Shown: positions 44,801 through 56,729 of the stretch, piece after piece
How the letters are laid out: each line of letters starts with the position of its first letter
Position numbering within the stretch: position 1 is the first letter of the stretch
Source: Coffea arabica
Lineage: Eukaryota; Streptophyta; Magnoliopsida; Gentianales; Rubiaceae
Length of the DNA stretch: 64,000 nucleotides
Direction of reading: 5' to 3'
Assembly (NCBI RefSeq): GCF_036785885.1
Contig: NC_092323.1
Coordinates: 7,386,501 to 7,450,500, forward strand
Translations under genes and position numbers: made by a program
Notes under the pieces: model-generated
Told to the model about the DNA's origin: nothing
The model's database searches: none
What the model saw: only the letters and a program-made list of their open reading frames with translations

Positions 44801-46622
44801 CAAGTTTTGGTTCATAGACAAGGCTTTGGTTAAATATTTCCAACCCAACATCCTCACTTTAACTCACAACAAGCTACTGAACTCTAACTCCAAACCAACA
44901 AGAACAAACAAAGGGCTAATGGACTACCGAAATTCTGACAGACAATCATGTAGAATAGCTAGCAATCTGAAATCCATTGTCCAGCTCAAGTATTGCACGG
45001 CATTCATCATCTACAAATCCACTCGCACACATCTTTAAACATGAATCTATCTACTGACCATTCCAATCGAAAACAACGAAGAAAATGCAGCAAAAGAAAA
45101 CAGCAAAAGACACAAGCTTTAATCAGTTTCTGCAAATATTTCAATCCAAACCAAATCTACTCATGCGAAGAAGGAAAAGAAAACCCAGTCAAGCTGCACA
45201 ACAGCCCATCCCCAATCACATAACTCTCATAACTTCACCCCAAATCCAGTAAACCTGACCGTGCTGCCAATCCCATAAGTGCAGAAAAAGAAAAGCAAAA
45301 CTCACGGCAAAACAAAAACAGCATCGCAGCAAAGCTTCAACATTTCATACATGATTTTATAATCCATGGGCAGAAGACAAGTGAAAGGCATTACCTTTAT
45401 CCTTTTCAAAAGGAAAAAACAGAATCTTGGATGATGAACAAAGTGCCCTTGCTCAGCCCAAAAAGCTTAACCTTCCCGGTTGCCCACGTTCTTCCTCCTC
45501 TGGTTCCTTCACTCACACAGCCGAGAACTCCTTTGCAGTTTCCTCCAGCCCAAGTCTTTTTCCAATCTCAGCTTTTCACTCTGCCCTCCCCCTTTGACTC
45601 TCAATCCTTTTAGTCCCACTCTCAATCCCTACAGGTTTTTTTTTCAAAAATGCCAGCCGACAACTCTCTTCTCTTTTCCCAAATTTTTGCTGCAGCCGTT
45701 ACTCTCTTCCTCTCCGCTCTTGCGTTTTTCTTTTGCCGTTCTTTTCAAAAAACTCTCCCCTTGCGGCTCCCCTTTCTCTTGGCTTTTATACGAGCAAACC
45801 CCAACCCTAAAACTCCAGCAACTTTCCCTGTATTTGCAGCTAAGGAGCCGCTCGATGATCCCTTTGCAAGCTGCGGCAAAATGCAGCTTGCATGCCGCGA
45901 GCATTTTTTTTTTTTTTTTTTTTTTGAAAAAACAACTTGATAATTACAGAAATGATAAAATAAAATATAAATAATAATAACAAAATTACACAAACCAGGT
46001 AATAATAATAATAACAAAACAAAAATAATTTTAAACAAAAAACTAAACAAAAATGGCCATTTTTAATTTTTCATTTTCATCATTTTCTTTTTCTCAAAAT
46101 AACTTAATAAAAATAACTAAAGTGCCCAAAGATTGAATTTAAAGAAATAAACATATTTTTGTGAACAAATTTTCCTTTTTTCTTTTTCTCTTTTTTACAT
46201 TTTTCCAATCCAACTAAAGCCTATTTTTTTTGAATTTTTCTTCTTTTTCCTCTTTTTCCTCTTTTTCTTTAATTTTCTCTTTTCTCCTTTTTTTATGATT
46301 TTTCATTTTCATTTTTCTTTCAAGAAAGCATTGAATAAAAACAAAATGACTAAAACATATTTTTGATGTTTTCCTTTTCTTTTTTCTAAAAACTCTATGC
46401 TAATTTTAAACTTAAAAGCTGAAACTAAAAACTAAAACTAAAAGTAAACAAGAATAAATAGCAAATGAAATAGGTCAACTAAAAGGGCGAAAATGAATAA
46501 AACTAAAATATCATAACAACTAATAGTGCAAAACACACAATAACGAACTAAAATGCAAGCAATCTAAAATGAAAATCATGAAACAGATGCTACATAAAAT
46601 TATTCAAAATTTGGTGTCTACA
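41851..46622 (-). repeat. Right LTR (5' LTR of the element), 4,772 bp
   Basis: Direct repeat of 29121-33901, with the same TG..CA ends and the same internal tandem pair (43252-43410). In element orientation it is the promoter-bearing 5' LTR, next to the primer-binding site. Confidence 0.92.
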
Positions 46623-46627
46623 AAAGG

Positions 46628-47935
46628 TTGGCAAAAAAAATCACTTGAAACTCAAGAAATGAATATTTTGTTCATACATCTTTAATTCCCCAAAGATATA
46701 CATACATTTTGAGGGCTTTTCTCTTTTTTTTTTTCCCTTTTTCATTGTCATCATTTACACGTATTCTAATCTATTTTAGAGAGGGATGACCCTCCACAAG
46801 AGAAATTTACATGAACTGAACTACCAACGTACTCATATGGATCTAAGTAAAATTACGTTAAGTGACAACTTTGGGTGAGAGAAAATGTTTGAATCATTAA
46901 CCTCTCGTTCCACGAGACAAGATATGTGATGTTCAATTCCTATGGACGAAACTTGTACTCTATACCGTGACAACACATAGGAAGAACCAAAATCATACTT
47001 CATAGGGCCCGCCTTCTTACAATTACCTTCCACCGTTATTCTTGTTTGCGATTATCTGATCAACATTAATCAGGTGCTAATAATTGTAGTTCCAAATGAT
47101 AGGTAACCTCGAAATCTTTATGAAGAGGTCCCACTGGCCATCGTGTCTAATTAATCAAGACCCACTTTGCTTTGGCCAAAGCCTAAAGCATGTAAAAACG
47201 AAAAGAACAGGGCATTCATTTCAGCATTTATAAATCTGTACTGTGTTAGATTTCTGTCAACCAATAGATCAATTCATGACTTAATTTTTCTCTTCTCTGA
47301 AAAGTATGTTTGTGGATTAAGGCTTCAAGCTCATTATTAGATTAGTAAAAATCATCCTCGCACAAGAAGTTAAAGACAGCAAGTACAACCGCACGTGTTA
47401 CGAACTTTCATAGAGGAGAAAGGCCAACCTAAATATCTCAGCCAACAGGAAAGAAGGCCACGCAACGACAACGTGTTTTGCTACCTGAGTACACAGAGTA
47501 CCATTTCTAGTCTTCAAATTTACCCTACGAAATTGGCAGATTGCCATTTTTTTCTCTGAACTCATTTCTTAATCATATTTCTACCATATAAATATATCAT
47601 ATCGTTATAATAATTTTGCTACAAAATTTTCAAAGAAATGGCAATCCAAACAGGCTCAGGTATGAAAATCAAAAGCTAAATAACCAAAATTTTGTGCCCT
47701 GAATTTCAAGGAAAATGCCTCAATTGGCCAATTACGCCGGTCCTCAATTAGCCTTAGAAAGCATACGCATGGCGTTTTCCATCGCCGTCATGTTAAATGC
47801 CAGCAAAGACTGCGTTCTTCCCAATCAAAAGGAGAAAAAGGAATACAAAAATGGAAAGACTACGTCGACCGACGGCAGCAATGAATGTCGGTCCAGATTC
47901 CAGAGTACGTATACGGTATCCTCCTTCAGCATTCA
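46628..47935. other. Intergenic, one weak coding candidate
   Basis: A worn right half of the TGTTTGGATTG MITE family ends near 47656 (GGCAATCCAAACAGG). Just after it, a plus-strand frame from ATG 47715 (MPQLANYAGPQLALESIRMA, then FSIAVMLNASKDCVLPN) runs into the SINE at 47936. Its composition is protein-like but I do not recognise it; it may be a gene fragment. Confidence 0.3.
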
Positions 47936-48181
47936 TTTTTTTTTTTGTCAGCGACGATACATTTGTATAACCTACTCTATCCTAATCTAGGGGGAGGGGG
48001 AGCCTAAGGAGGCTGTTGTAGGGGCTAGTGGGTATACAGATCCAACTAGATCAAGGAAGTATTATGGCACAACCCTTAGATTTTTTTTCGCTGCTTGTGA
48101 GGTTTGAACCCTCACCAACAGCTCAAGGAGGGACTTAAGTCCCTCCCTGGTGGCCACTGAGCCATTGGCCCAGTGGTTCCT
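47936..48181 (-). mobile_element. tRNA-derived SINE with A-tail and a 14-bp target duplication
   Basis: A perfect 14-base repeat (TCCTTCAGCATTCA) lies at 47922-47935 and 48182-48195. On the minus strand the insertion starts GGAACCACTGGGCC. It then has an A-box-like TGGCTCAGTGGCCACC and a B-box GGTTCAAACCTC, and ends in GTCGCTGAC followed by 11 A. Box order, length (246), A-tail and target duplication make this a confident, fairly young SINE. Confidence 0.88.
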
Positions 48182-48195
48182 TCCTTCAGCATTCA

Positions 48196-50789
48196 AACTT
48201 GACACTTTTTTCTAACATACTTGTTTTGGTACATTTTGAACTTTGAATGCCCTCACCACTCCTCAACATAAATTATGGCCACGGACTAACACTCATGAAA
48301 AGATATTTAGAATGTTTACGTAGACAAACATGACCCCGTTGGAGGAGAAGGAATTCACGGTTTATGGCTTCATGCCTAAATGAAAATTTGTACGCTAACG
48401 TATATATCTGTATAATTTATCCTATTTCAATTCCAGAAAGGAATTAGTATTGTTTGGTTTGCACCTTATATACACATATTGATTTATTGGCATCATCAAC
48501 ACATGTTTTAATCATCTTTTTATCTCACATATATTACATCAAAAAAGTGCTACGGTATTTTTTTAAACAAAAAATTATCCCAAATAATCCCCTATCACTA
48601 GAAAATTTAGATTAATCAACATTAAGAAATTTAATTTAAACTATCCTCGTTAAGACAATATTGTCTCATAAAATTGTTCAGAAACAATAAAAAAGGAGAT
48701 TGATTGAAATAATGACAGAGCAACTTATGAAATGTTTTTTGTTAATGCCGGAGGTTATTTGTTATATCTTAAAATCCAATGAATAGGTTGAACTTTATAA
48801 TTCGTACAAATTCTAAAAACTTTGAAGAATAGCGCACGCACAGACACAATACAACGAACCTCTCTCTCTCTTTTTTCTTTTTTCATGTTCGTCGGTAAGA
48901 GGGTGCTTTCCTTGGGAAATAAAAACTAGTCGTCCGCTTTATGAATGAAAAGTTGGAATACTCGGGATTGTATGGTACAAGCAAACCATAAATTTGTGTA
49001 TTACGCATTATAATTGGCAAATACTAAAGCCTCCATCTGATAAGTCAATTCAACACTTAAACTTAATGGATTCAGATCTTAATATGTTCAGATGCGTTTG
49101 ATAAAAAAAATTAAATATCTAAATTAATTAAGTGATATTGCATTTCTTAGGCAAAACTTATTTTCAAAAATAAGTAATAAACTATTCATTTATCAATGAA
49201 TATGATATACACTCAAATGTATTTGATTTAATATTTAATAATTCAATAATTTAATGAATTCAGACTTTAGATTTCAGTTTTGTCAAACGGAGCATAAGTT
49301 GAACTTGATTTACTGATTCATTTGTAGAGTATGCAGTATAAAGAACAATAGTCGTGTGAATCTCAAGATTAGTTTTCTTACATCGTTATCGACTATATGT
49401 CACTACACCATGTGGCTATAAAATATACTGCATAGAATAGAAGTGGTAATCCATGTAACTATATGATACATAGAGTACGAGTATTTTTCTATCATAATTT
49501 GGATGCAATATATTTTGTTAGAGCTTTCAAATTGTGCTTTGCATTTGTGCACATGCAATGGGAGGAAATGGATCAACACAAACTAGTATGAGCACATAAG
49601 TTGTTGGAGATCATAAGTTAGAGTTGTTAAAGTGGATCAACACAAACTTATTCGGGCCACTCATAAATGAATAATGAGTATCGTTGGATCAATTTATTTG
49701 TACTCATTTAATAAAATGGGTGAAAATGGATCAATTCATTTATACTCAATTAATAAATGAGTATGGATATACTTAATTACTTACTTATGACCCACTTGAA
49801 AATTTTGTTTACTTTTTTTTAAAAATATTATTTAACAAGGAATGACCACATGTTATTGTTATTGAATTAGTTAGAGATTTAAATTTATCCGCTTAACATC
49901 CATACGAAATTGAGTTTAGATGTCCAATTGTTTGTGAATGGTGCATAGATGGGTGCTACGAATTAACCTAATATCTACGAATTAAATAAGTTCACACGAT
50001 TTATCCATTCAAATTTTATTACATATCTAAATCTACTTTTTGCTGAACAGCATATTTCAACGGATAAATATAAATGAGTTGGGTTATGATTGACACTTTG
50101 ATTATAACTACGCCTACGCAACTAACACTTTTGAGTTAGCAAGCAAGAAAAAGTATCGAGTACCGCCTGTTTCTTGGGTGATGGTATCTGAGAACACATA
50201 AAAGAGAAAGCAAACAAGCAAGAAAAAGTAGGATTATACTGTACTAATTCACCAGGACGCTTCCTGATCCACTTTAATAAAGGCGGGATCAATTTAAAAC
50301 CGATCCCTGCCCCAAGGCAGAATAGCACACGAGGCCACAACCCTCCTAGCTGCCAATTGAAGCAAAGACAAAGGCAAGCAGTTGAAACACGAAAATCTCC
50401 CTACCCCTGCCTTAGGGTACCCCACCTAACGCCGGCCCCCACTCCACAGGCCCTAGCCCTTTTTATCCCTGCTAGGAGCAAATTTTCTTTTTGTTGGTGA
50501 CGACACTGCCCCTATAACTGTTGCTTAACGCCACGGCACCCGACCTCACAATTTCTCTCGGCCTTACGTTTTTTTTTTTTTTTTTTTGGGTATTTACCAA
50601 CTAATAACAACGCCCCTCCCATTCATTCATTCATTCATTCCCCCAAGTCCCAGCCCTTCTACCTCAGATTTTTTTCTCTCACCAATCCATTTTATTCTTT
50701 CATCCTACTAGCCAGTACTGGCCTTGCGTACAAATAATTATCTCCCAAAGTCCCAAATAACGGGCGAATAAAAAGAACACAGTAGTAAA
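48196..50789. other. Intergenic, ARM-repeat gene 5' flank
   Basis: No gene seen. A degraded TGTTTGGATTG-type MITE lies at about 48452-48594 (TTGTTTGGTTTGCACC to AAATAATCCC). ATTCATTCATTCATTCATTC microsatellite sequence is near 50621-50640, in the probable promoter of the next gene. Confidence 0.4.
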
Positions 50790-53700
50790 ATGGACTTGCC
50801 GAACCACCACGTTGTCGCTGCTACAGCTCCTACCGAAGCAGCAGTAGCAACGACAACCGCCGGCGCAAGTCCCGATACAGATGTGCCTCTTCGCAGTCCG
50901 AGTCCATCTAAAGTCAGTGAAATACTCCATCTCATTCAATCCGACGACGTACAACAAAAAGTTGAAGCCGCCAGGGAGATCCGCCGGCTCGCCAAGACTT
51001 CCCAGAGGTACCGTCGTCATTTCTCTGACGCCGTTAACCCCCTCGTGCAGATGCTCCTTTATGCTAACTCCGTTGAGGCCAACGAAGCCGCCCTTCTCGC
51101 CCTCCTCAACCTCGCCGTCAAAGACGAAACGTGAGCATCTCTGATAACTACTTTTTCCGATGACTGAGAAACTCAGACTTTTTCGTTACTAAAGTTGACC
51201 TGCGAGAAACCTTCAAAAGCCGGCAACTTTTGAAGGCTCCCGCAGACCTTAATAAACCCAAACCCCAAACCCCCCCGAACCGATGTGGGATAGAAACCCC
51301 ACAGGGGTGCCCCGCTGCTAAGAAGTAAAGACCCCCCAGACACCCACTGAAATGGAGAGATCACCTCCCCGAGGTTTCTGTCTTTTTCCGATGACTGAGA
51401 AACTCAGACTTTTTCGTTACTAAAGTTGACCTGCGAGAAACCTTCAAAAGCCGGCAACTTTTGAAGGCTCCCGCAGACCTTAATAAACCCAAACCCCAAA
51501 CCCCCCCGAACCGATGTGGGATAGAAACCCCACAGGGGAGCATCTCTGATAACTACGTCCAACTACCTTTTTGCGCTTATACTGCGACTAGTCTACTACT
51601 ACTGCTACCATTCATCTTAGTTTATATTGGGTGGATGTAATTTTTAATAAGCTGAATTTGTTGGGGGGCTTTCTGAAATTTTTACCTTTTAAGGTTGTTT
51701 TACCGTCGCTTTCTAGCTTTTTTCCATGGGATTCAGTGATCTACATAAAGTAAATATTGGTGTGCTACTACCTTTTTTCATCTTCTGTGCTTCTTTTTTG
51801 CTTTAATTTTTTTTTCCACTTGGTATTGGATTGGTTGCCCAAAAAAAGGTATGAAGCAGTAGTGATAAAGCTTAACTTGCCTTAGGTAATGATACTCAGC
51901 TTTCATGGTCCTCTTTTTTTTTTTTTTTTTAACTGGATATTGTGATGTTTTTCTTGCTCTGAAAATTAATGTAAATTCCAAATTAGGGAAACTTAGCTAC
52001 GATTAGTAGAGACAACTATGATAAATTGCCTCGAATTTGGAAAAGGAAAAAATTGAAAAATCGTTAAAGCATATTCAAGCAAGAAGCTTTCCTAAGGATG
52101 ACTTGGATCTAATGCTTCAAATATCAGATTGGTTAGGTTTAAAGGTGAGATTGTTCTTTTTGTTCACATGTTACGCTTTCTTTTTTAAATGTTTCCTCCC
52201 TCTTTACTTTATTTCCTCTCTGATGATCTCCTTTTTTACTTTTTCTCTTTTTTTCTCGTGGCCACTGCCTTGTTTGTGAAGCCTCTGCCTTGCCTTGATT
52301 CTCTGCCAGAAAGGGAAACTTTATTGTCTTCATCAGACTGCAATAATAGCGTATTAACTGAAATTTGTCGATAAACTGGATTAGTGCTTCTAATAAAAAA
52401 TTGATTGCATCTTTTTAAGCTTGGCCTTTGAGAATTTTACCAATTCTATTCCAAAGCAATATGAACAATTTATTTATCTAAGTTTGTCAGTCAAAAGGGT
52501 ACCTCTTTCTTCGATATTGGGAGGGACTAGTACAGTTTTGTTATTTGATTTTTTTTTTTTTTTAAGGATGTTAGCGTAGTGTCGATCGGTGAGCTACACT
52601 CTGCTTTTCCTAACTTGATCAGATTATAGTTGGCTTGCATATGCAAAAAGAGTTCATAGCTCTAGGAGCCTATTTTAATTACTAATCAACTGGCAGTCAA
52701 CTTGATTGTAACGATGCGTCTAGCTGACGCCATTTCAGCTCTGGGTCTAACTCAATATCACGCAAAGTGGTTAATTTGCTTCCTTCGTGTATCTCAGAAA
52801 GATGTTACTGCTGTGACCAGAGGAAGAACCTATACTTGTTTGTGACATTGAGTGCATCTGGGAATGCAAAACTTCAACTTACAGAAGTTTTCCCATTCCT
52901 TCTACAGGGTTTTTGATGGGCTGCAATGCACAAAGGATATATCGTGCTTCACATTTGCAATTTGATTATTTGAACCTTGTTAGATTTGTAGGAATTTGAT
53001 AATCAAGGAAATGCTGATCAGCGAATACGTCGTGTAGTCACCAGTTAATTAAATGACCTCGGTTTGCATCTGAATATATTCAGCCGTGCCTGTTGCTTAT
53101 TTGCTGTCAGTTTAGCCATGTACTGAGGGGTGCCAATTTCAGGGCATATGTGTCTTGTTGGCTCCTTCTCTTTAACAGCATCTAATTGATTTATTTTATA
53201 TTTCTTGGCAGGAATAAGATAAGTATAATTGATGCTGGTGCTCTTGGGGCCATCGTAGGTTTTCTTCAGTCGGAACATCCATTGCAGGAGCATGCAACTG
53301 CAGCCTTGCTAACATTATCTGCTTCATCTGTAAATAAGCCAATTATTAGTGCTGCTGGGACCATCCCTCTCCTTGTGGAAATCCTAAGAGATGGATGCAT
53401 GCAAATGAAGGTTGATGCTGTTATGGCTCTTTATAATCTCTCGACTCATCCGGGCAATTTAAACCTAATTCTTCAAACAGAACCAGTTCCTTGTATAGTT
53501 GATTTGATAAAATCTTCTAAGAAGTCTTCAAAAACAGCTGAAAAATGTACAGCTCTCGTGGAATCTTTGGTAGGCTTTGAAGAGGGCAGAATTGCATTGA
53601 CATCTGAAGAAGGTGGAGTACTTGCAGTTGTAGAAGTGCTTGAAAGTGGTTCTCTTCAAAGCCGGGAACATGCTGTAGGAACACTTTTGACAATGTGTCA

Positions 53701-54061
53701 GAGTGATCGGAGTAAGTATAGGGAACCAATTCTACGGGAAGGCGTAATACCTGGTCTTCTTGAGCTTACCATTCAAGGATCACTGAAGTCCCAGTCAAAA
53801 GCGCAACTGCTTCTGCGGTTGCTAAGAGACTCTCCTTATCCAAGGTCTGAGCTTCAACCAGACACCCTAGAGAACATAGTTTCCAGCCTAATATCTCAGA
53901 TAGACGGCGAGGATCAAGCAGGGAAGGCCAAGCAGATGCTAGCCGAGATGGTACAAGTTAGTATGGAGCAGAGTTTAAGACATTTACAGCAGAGGGCCCT
54001 GGTATACACTCCAGCTGATTTGCCAGTGGCTAGTTGTGCATCTGAGGTTTCATCTAAGTGA
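50790..54061 (+). CDS. ARM-repeat protein (U-box protein 4-like but without a U-box), two exons
   Basis: Exons 50790-51130 and 53212-54061 join in phase across a 2.1-kb GT..AG intron to give 396 residues. The first 40 residues are Ala/Thr/Ser-rich. From about residue 45 onward come consecutive armadillo repeats with the usual hydrophobic spacing. Examples are VEAAREIRRLAKTS, EANEAALLALLNLAV, IIDAGALGAIVGFLQS, LQEHATAALLTLSAS, AAGTIPLLVEILRDG, KVDAVMALYNLSTHP and SREHAVGTLLTMCQSD. These form a protein-binding superhelix. The C-terminal 80 residues (SQSKAQLLLRLLRDSPYP onward) match the tail of plant U-box/ARM relatives, but no U-box precedes the repeats, so it is not expected to be an E3 ligase by itself. 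The intron carries a dimeric insertion two bases after the 5' splice site GT. Confidence 0.88.
51152..51537 (-). mobile_element. Dimeric retroposon-like insertion with snRNA-type promoter motifs
   Basis: A 19-base direct repeat (GAGCATCTCTGATAACTAC) flanks it at 51133-51151 and 51538-51556. On the minus strand the insertion starts CCCTGTGGGG and ends CATCGGAAAAA, a short A-tail. It consists of two identical units of about 157 bases (51151-51307 and 51382-51538, each sharing an edge base or so with the flanking repeat) separated by 74 bases. Each unit has ATCCCACATCG, identical to the plant snRNA upstream element, then exactly 24 bases, then TTTATTAA. A strong hairpin follows (CCTTCAAAAG/CTTTTGAAGG within CTGCG/CGCAG). 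The family is not recognised. Confidence 0.6.
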
Positions 54062-54659
54062 ATTTTGATGGGTCAGCTTTTACTTTTTCTTATGATTACA
54101 GGTTTCCCATGTAAACTTTTGTGTGATAGGTAAAAATATCATAAAACCATGCCAGTCCTGGCCCATTCTGACGGGTTCCAAGAGACTGGTAAGTGTCAAT
54201 AAGCTGGAAAGTTTTGAAAGGCTGGTACCGTAGGTATTGTGTGCTACCAGTGTTGTACCATACGACGTGTACTGAAAGCTTGTATGATATGTGAATGTTT
54301 TCTTTGCACCTATTCTTCAAATGTTCCGGGGCTCCGAAAGTTGCATTTTCTAATTTTCCTGCTGCCAGTCTCATCAAGGTCCATGACAACCAGAAACATT
54401 CAATAATGGCTATAGGCAACTCTCGTGGTGGCTAGTCTCCGTACATGCGCTGCGTTAATAGTGTGGCAATAGCCAACGATGCATCGCACCAAACAACAAA
54501 TTCTGGTAGGCACAAGAATATTAGGTGCAGCAACCTTCTTAGGCAGTAACTAAAGGCTATGCCGTGCGAGCAAAGTCTTTAACATAGTAATCTTATCCAA
54601 AATATCAAAGGAGGTGAGTCACTAACATGAGATAGAGATTCTTTTTTTTTTTGAAAAAA
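54062..54659. other. ARM gene 3' flank
   Basis: Probable 3' UTR followed by spacer. The minus-strand frame of 107 codons at 54096-54419 has no recognisable motif. Confidence 0.4.
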
Positions 54660-55358
54660 GATGAATTACTTTTTATTCTCCTATGGTTTGATGTTTTATC
54701 ACATAAACCCTCTATGATTTAAAAATTCATATATAATCTTCTCATGATTTGAGTTAAAATATCACCATTAGTTTTTCCATTAAAACTAACAATCAATGGT
54801 AAAAAGTCAAAATGAAACTACTAATTGACAATTCACCATTTCATTACATTTTTTTTTTCTTTTTTCCTTCTCTCTCTCTCTCTCTAGGGAAGAGAATGAG
54901 ATGATTTTGAAAACCTACATTTAGCCTACAAAATCTTAATTTTCTCCAAGTACAAAAGAGATGGGTGGGAAATAAAAAAATAAATAAGAAACAAAAAGGA
55001 TGGAGGGGAAATATAAAACAAATAAATAAGAAACAAAAATACCCAAATCTTTTTTGACTACAAATATCATTATAGGTTTTTAAACCAAATCTTTAATGGT
55101 ATTTTCTAATTCTTATTTATCTACTTTTATATTAATTTATTCTATTTTATGTTTGGAGGAAAAAAAAAGTAATGAAAAGGTAAATTTGTTAATTTATTAT
55201 TTTAACTTTGACTTTTTACTTTTGACTCAGTTTTAATTGAAAAAACTAACTGTGACACATTAGTCCAAATCATGAGGGGATTATATATAGATTTTTAAAC
55301 CATAGACGAGTTATATGATAAAACACTAATTTACACGAACGTAAAAGATAATTTATCC
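54660..55358. mobile_element. MITE with about 100-bp inverted ends
   Basis: The left end has CTATGGTTTGATGTTTTATC then ACATAA and GATTTAAAAATTCATATATA. The right end, reverse-complemented, has TTAGTGTTTTATCATATAAC and GGTTTAAAAATCTATATATA in the same order, so inverted repeats run for roughly 100 bases. About 700 bases long with no coding. The flanks are A/T runs, so the target duplication cannot be read. Same general type as 12114-13478. Confidence 0.65.
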
Positions 55359-55559
55359 ATTTTTTTAATGAATAAATCTTATATACATTGACAGTGCATA
55401 TCCATGACACATGTTGAACCTTAAAAATATCTCATTGTTGAATCCATGACACATGTGTAAAAATTAAATTTTAAATTCAAATTTTGCATAATTGTCATTC
55501 ATCCAACGTTGATTGTGTATATACTATCAGTGTAGGAAATATTAATTTTTTTTTAAAAT

Positions 55560-55870
55560 TTAGAGATATGTGTTAGTTATGGAACTTATCCACTTGTACA
55601 TATTGCCTTCATTAAAATTTTAAACGATTTTTTTCCTTTTTTTGCCTAAATCATCTCAATTTATATCCAAAATGGAAACTCCATCAATCAAAATCAAGTT
55701 ACCCAGTTCTTCAAAGAGTTGCAAGACTATAAACAGTCTCAAGTATGGCGACCAGTTTTGATAAACTTTAAGGGGAACTAATAATCTCAAAAATGGAAGG
55801 CGTTGAAAAGCAAAACACCAGGAATCTGAAAAGCGATGAGAACAATTTCAAAATCAATCAGCTCTAATTA
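55560..55870 (+). pseudogene. Decayed duplicate of the NIP aquaporin first exon and leader
   Basis: This stretch parallels 56505-56830 in order. Shared blocks are a GTTAGTTAT..AACTTATC block, TTTTAAACGA, TTTTGCCTAAA.CATCT, GTTGCAAG(A/G).TATAAAC and then an ATG at 55745. From that ATG, ATGGCGACCAGTTTTGAT parallels ATGGCTGCCGGTATTGAT of the real gene, and further on AATCTCAAAAATGGAAGGCG parallels AATCTCAAGAATGGAAGAAG. The ninth codon is TAA where the intact gene has GAA, and the match is lost after the exon 1 region. No later NIP exons follow before the intact gene. It is a relic of a local tandem duplication. Confidence 0.7.
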
Positions 55871-56729
55871 CCTAATTTCCTAAGTTTGCAGTCAGGTAAT
55901 CACCTCAACCATTTCATCTCTTATTAGGAGACGGATCAGTCGATTAGTTCACACAATTTGGACACACGTAGCTCAAGAAACTAGTTCATTTACTTAAGAG
56001 CCCAGTTTTGGAAACCTAATAACAATGTAGTTTCACCATTGACATGTATGTAAAGAAGAAGGATGGGTTGGATTCGAATTCTCCCACTTATGCTAGCAAA
56101 AAAAAACATGTAATGTATACTCCTACTGAGCAAAAGAGATGAGCATTATATTTTTGTAAAAATTGTTATCAGTGTATAATGACATTTATCCGAACATTTA
56201 TATGTTAGAGCATGGGCTTTTTTCCTTACCTTGTTTTAATTTTTATTTTGAAGAAAGGAAAATAGTGCCTTAATTTGTGGAGGATTTGGTCAAACTACAA
56301 CTAATCTTATGTAAGACGGAATTGTTATTTGCAATCCCACTTTTTGTTGATCACACCCTTAGTATCATTTTAATTTATATAGTTTTGTATGTAATGAAAC
56401 AAATAGTGAGAGTGTAAATAGCAAAAAATGGAGTGTAAATAGCACCTCTCTATTTAAAAATAGTAAGTAATATAAGCTGTATAGTACTCAGTTTTTAACG
56501 GGTATTTGTTAGTTATAATTAGATGCAACTTATCTCCTAAAAACCTTATCCAACTGTACACCTCATCTTGAATAGGATTTTAAACGAAAATCTTTTGCCT
56601 AAACATCTATATTTATCCCGCAAAATTCTCAGTTACATAATCCTTCAAAACTGCATGATTTCTTCCGGCCTTTACAACTTGTACTGATCGCGGATTGCAA
56701 GGTTATAAACAATACATACAATCCCACGT
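55871..56729. other. NIP gene 5' flank
   Basis: AT-rich spacer between the relic exon and the intact NIP gene. The part from about 56505 is duplicated in the relic, so the duplication included leader or promoter sequence. No other gene seen. Confidence 0.45.

Larger units (their letters stand above)
29121..46622 (-). mobile_element. Ogre/Tat-like, gag-only LTR retrotransposon (TR-GAG type), 17.5 kb
   Basis: Two near-identical 4.78-kb direct repeats bound the element, each starting TGTCGCGCCCC and ending TGTCTACA, with a 5-base target duplication AAAGG at 29116-29120 and 46623-46627. The gag region, primer-binding site and polypurine tract all place its sense strand on minus. The primer-binding site matches the 3' end of plant tRNA-Arg, and the LTR length is that of the Ogre/Tat branch of Ty3/gypsy. 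The 7.95-kb interior holds a gag region and several tandem-repeat arrays. No protease, reverse transcriptase, RNase H or integrase was recognised, so it should depend on a partner element. By eye the LTRs differ by about seven substitutions and two small indels. At 1.3e-8 substitutions per site per year this is roughly 50,000-60,000 years. The LTR pair looks whole and the interior is non-autonomous. Confidence 0.9.

Noticed and set aside
51151-51538. TRIM or other miniature LTR retrotransposon
   Set aside because: The repeats do not give TG..CA ends with a 4-6 bp target site, and the flanking duplication is 19 bp. Not fully excluded, so listed as a test in the finding.
52037-52374. Possible extra exon in the ARM-gene intron (frame at 52037)
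   Set aside because: Exons 1 and 2 already join in phase within an armadillo repeat, and the frame has no ARM pattern. It could at most be a rare alternative exon.
54096-54419. 107-codon minus-strand frame
   Set aside because: It reads antisense through the ARM-gene 3' region with no motif.
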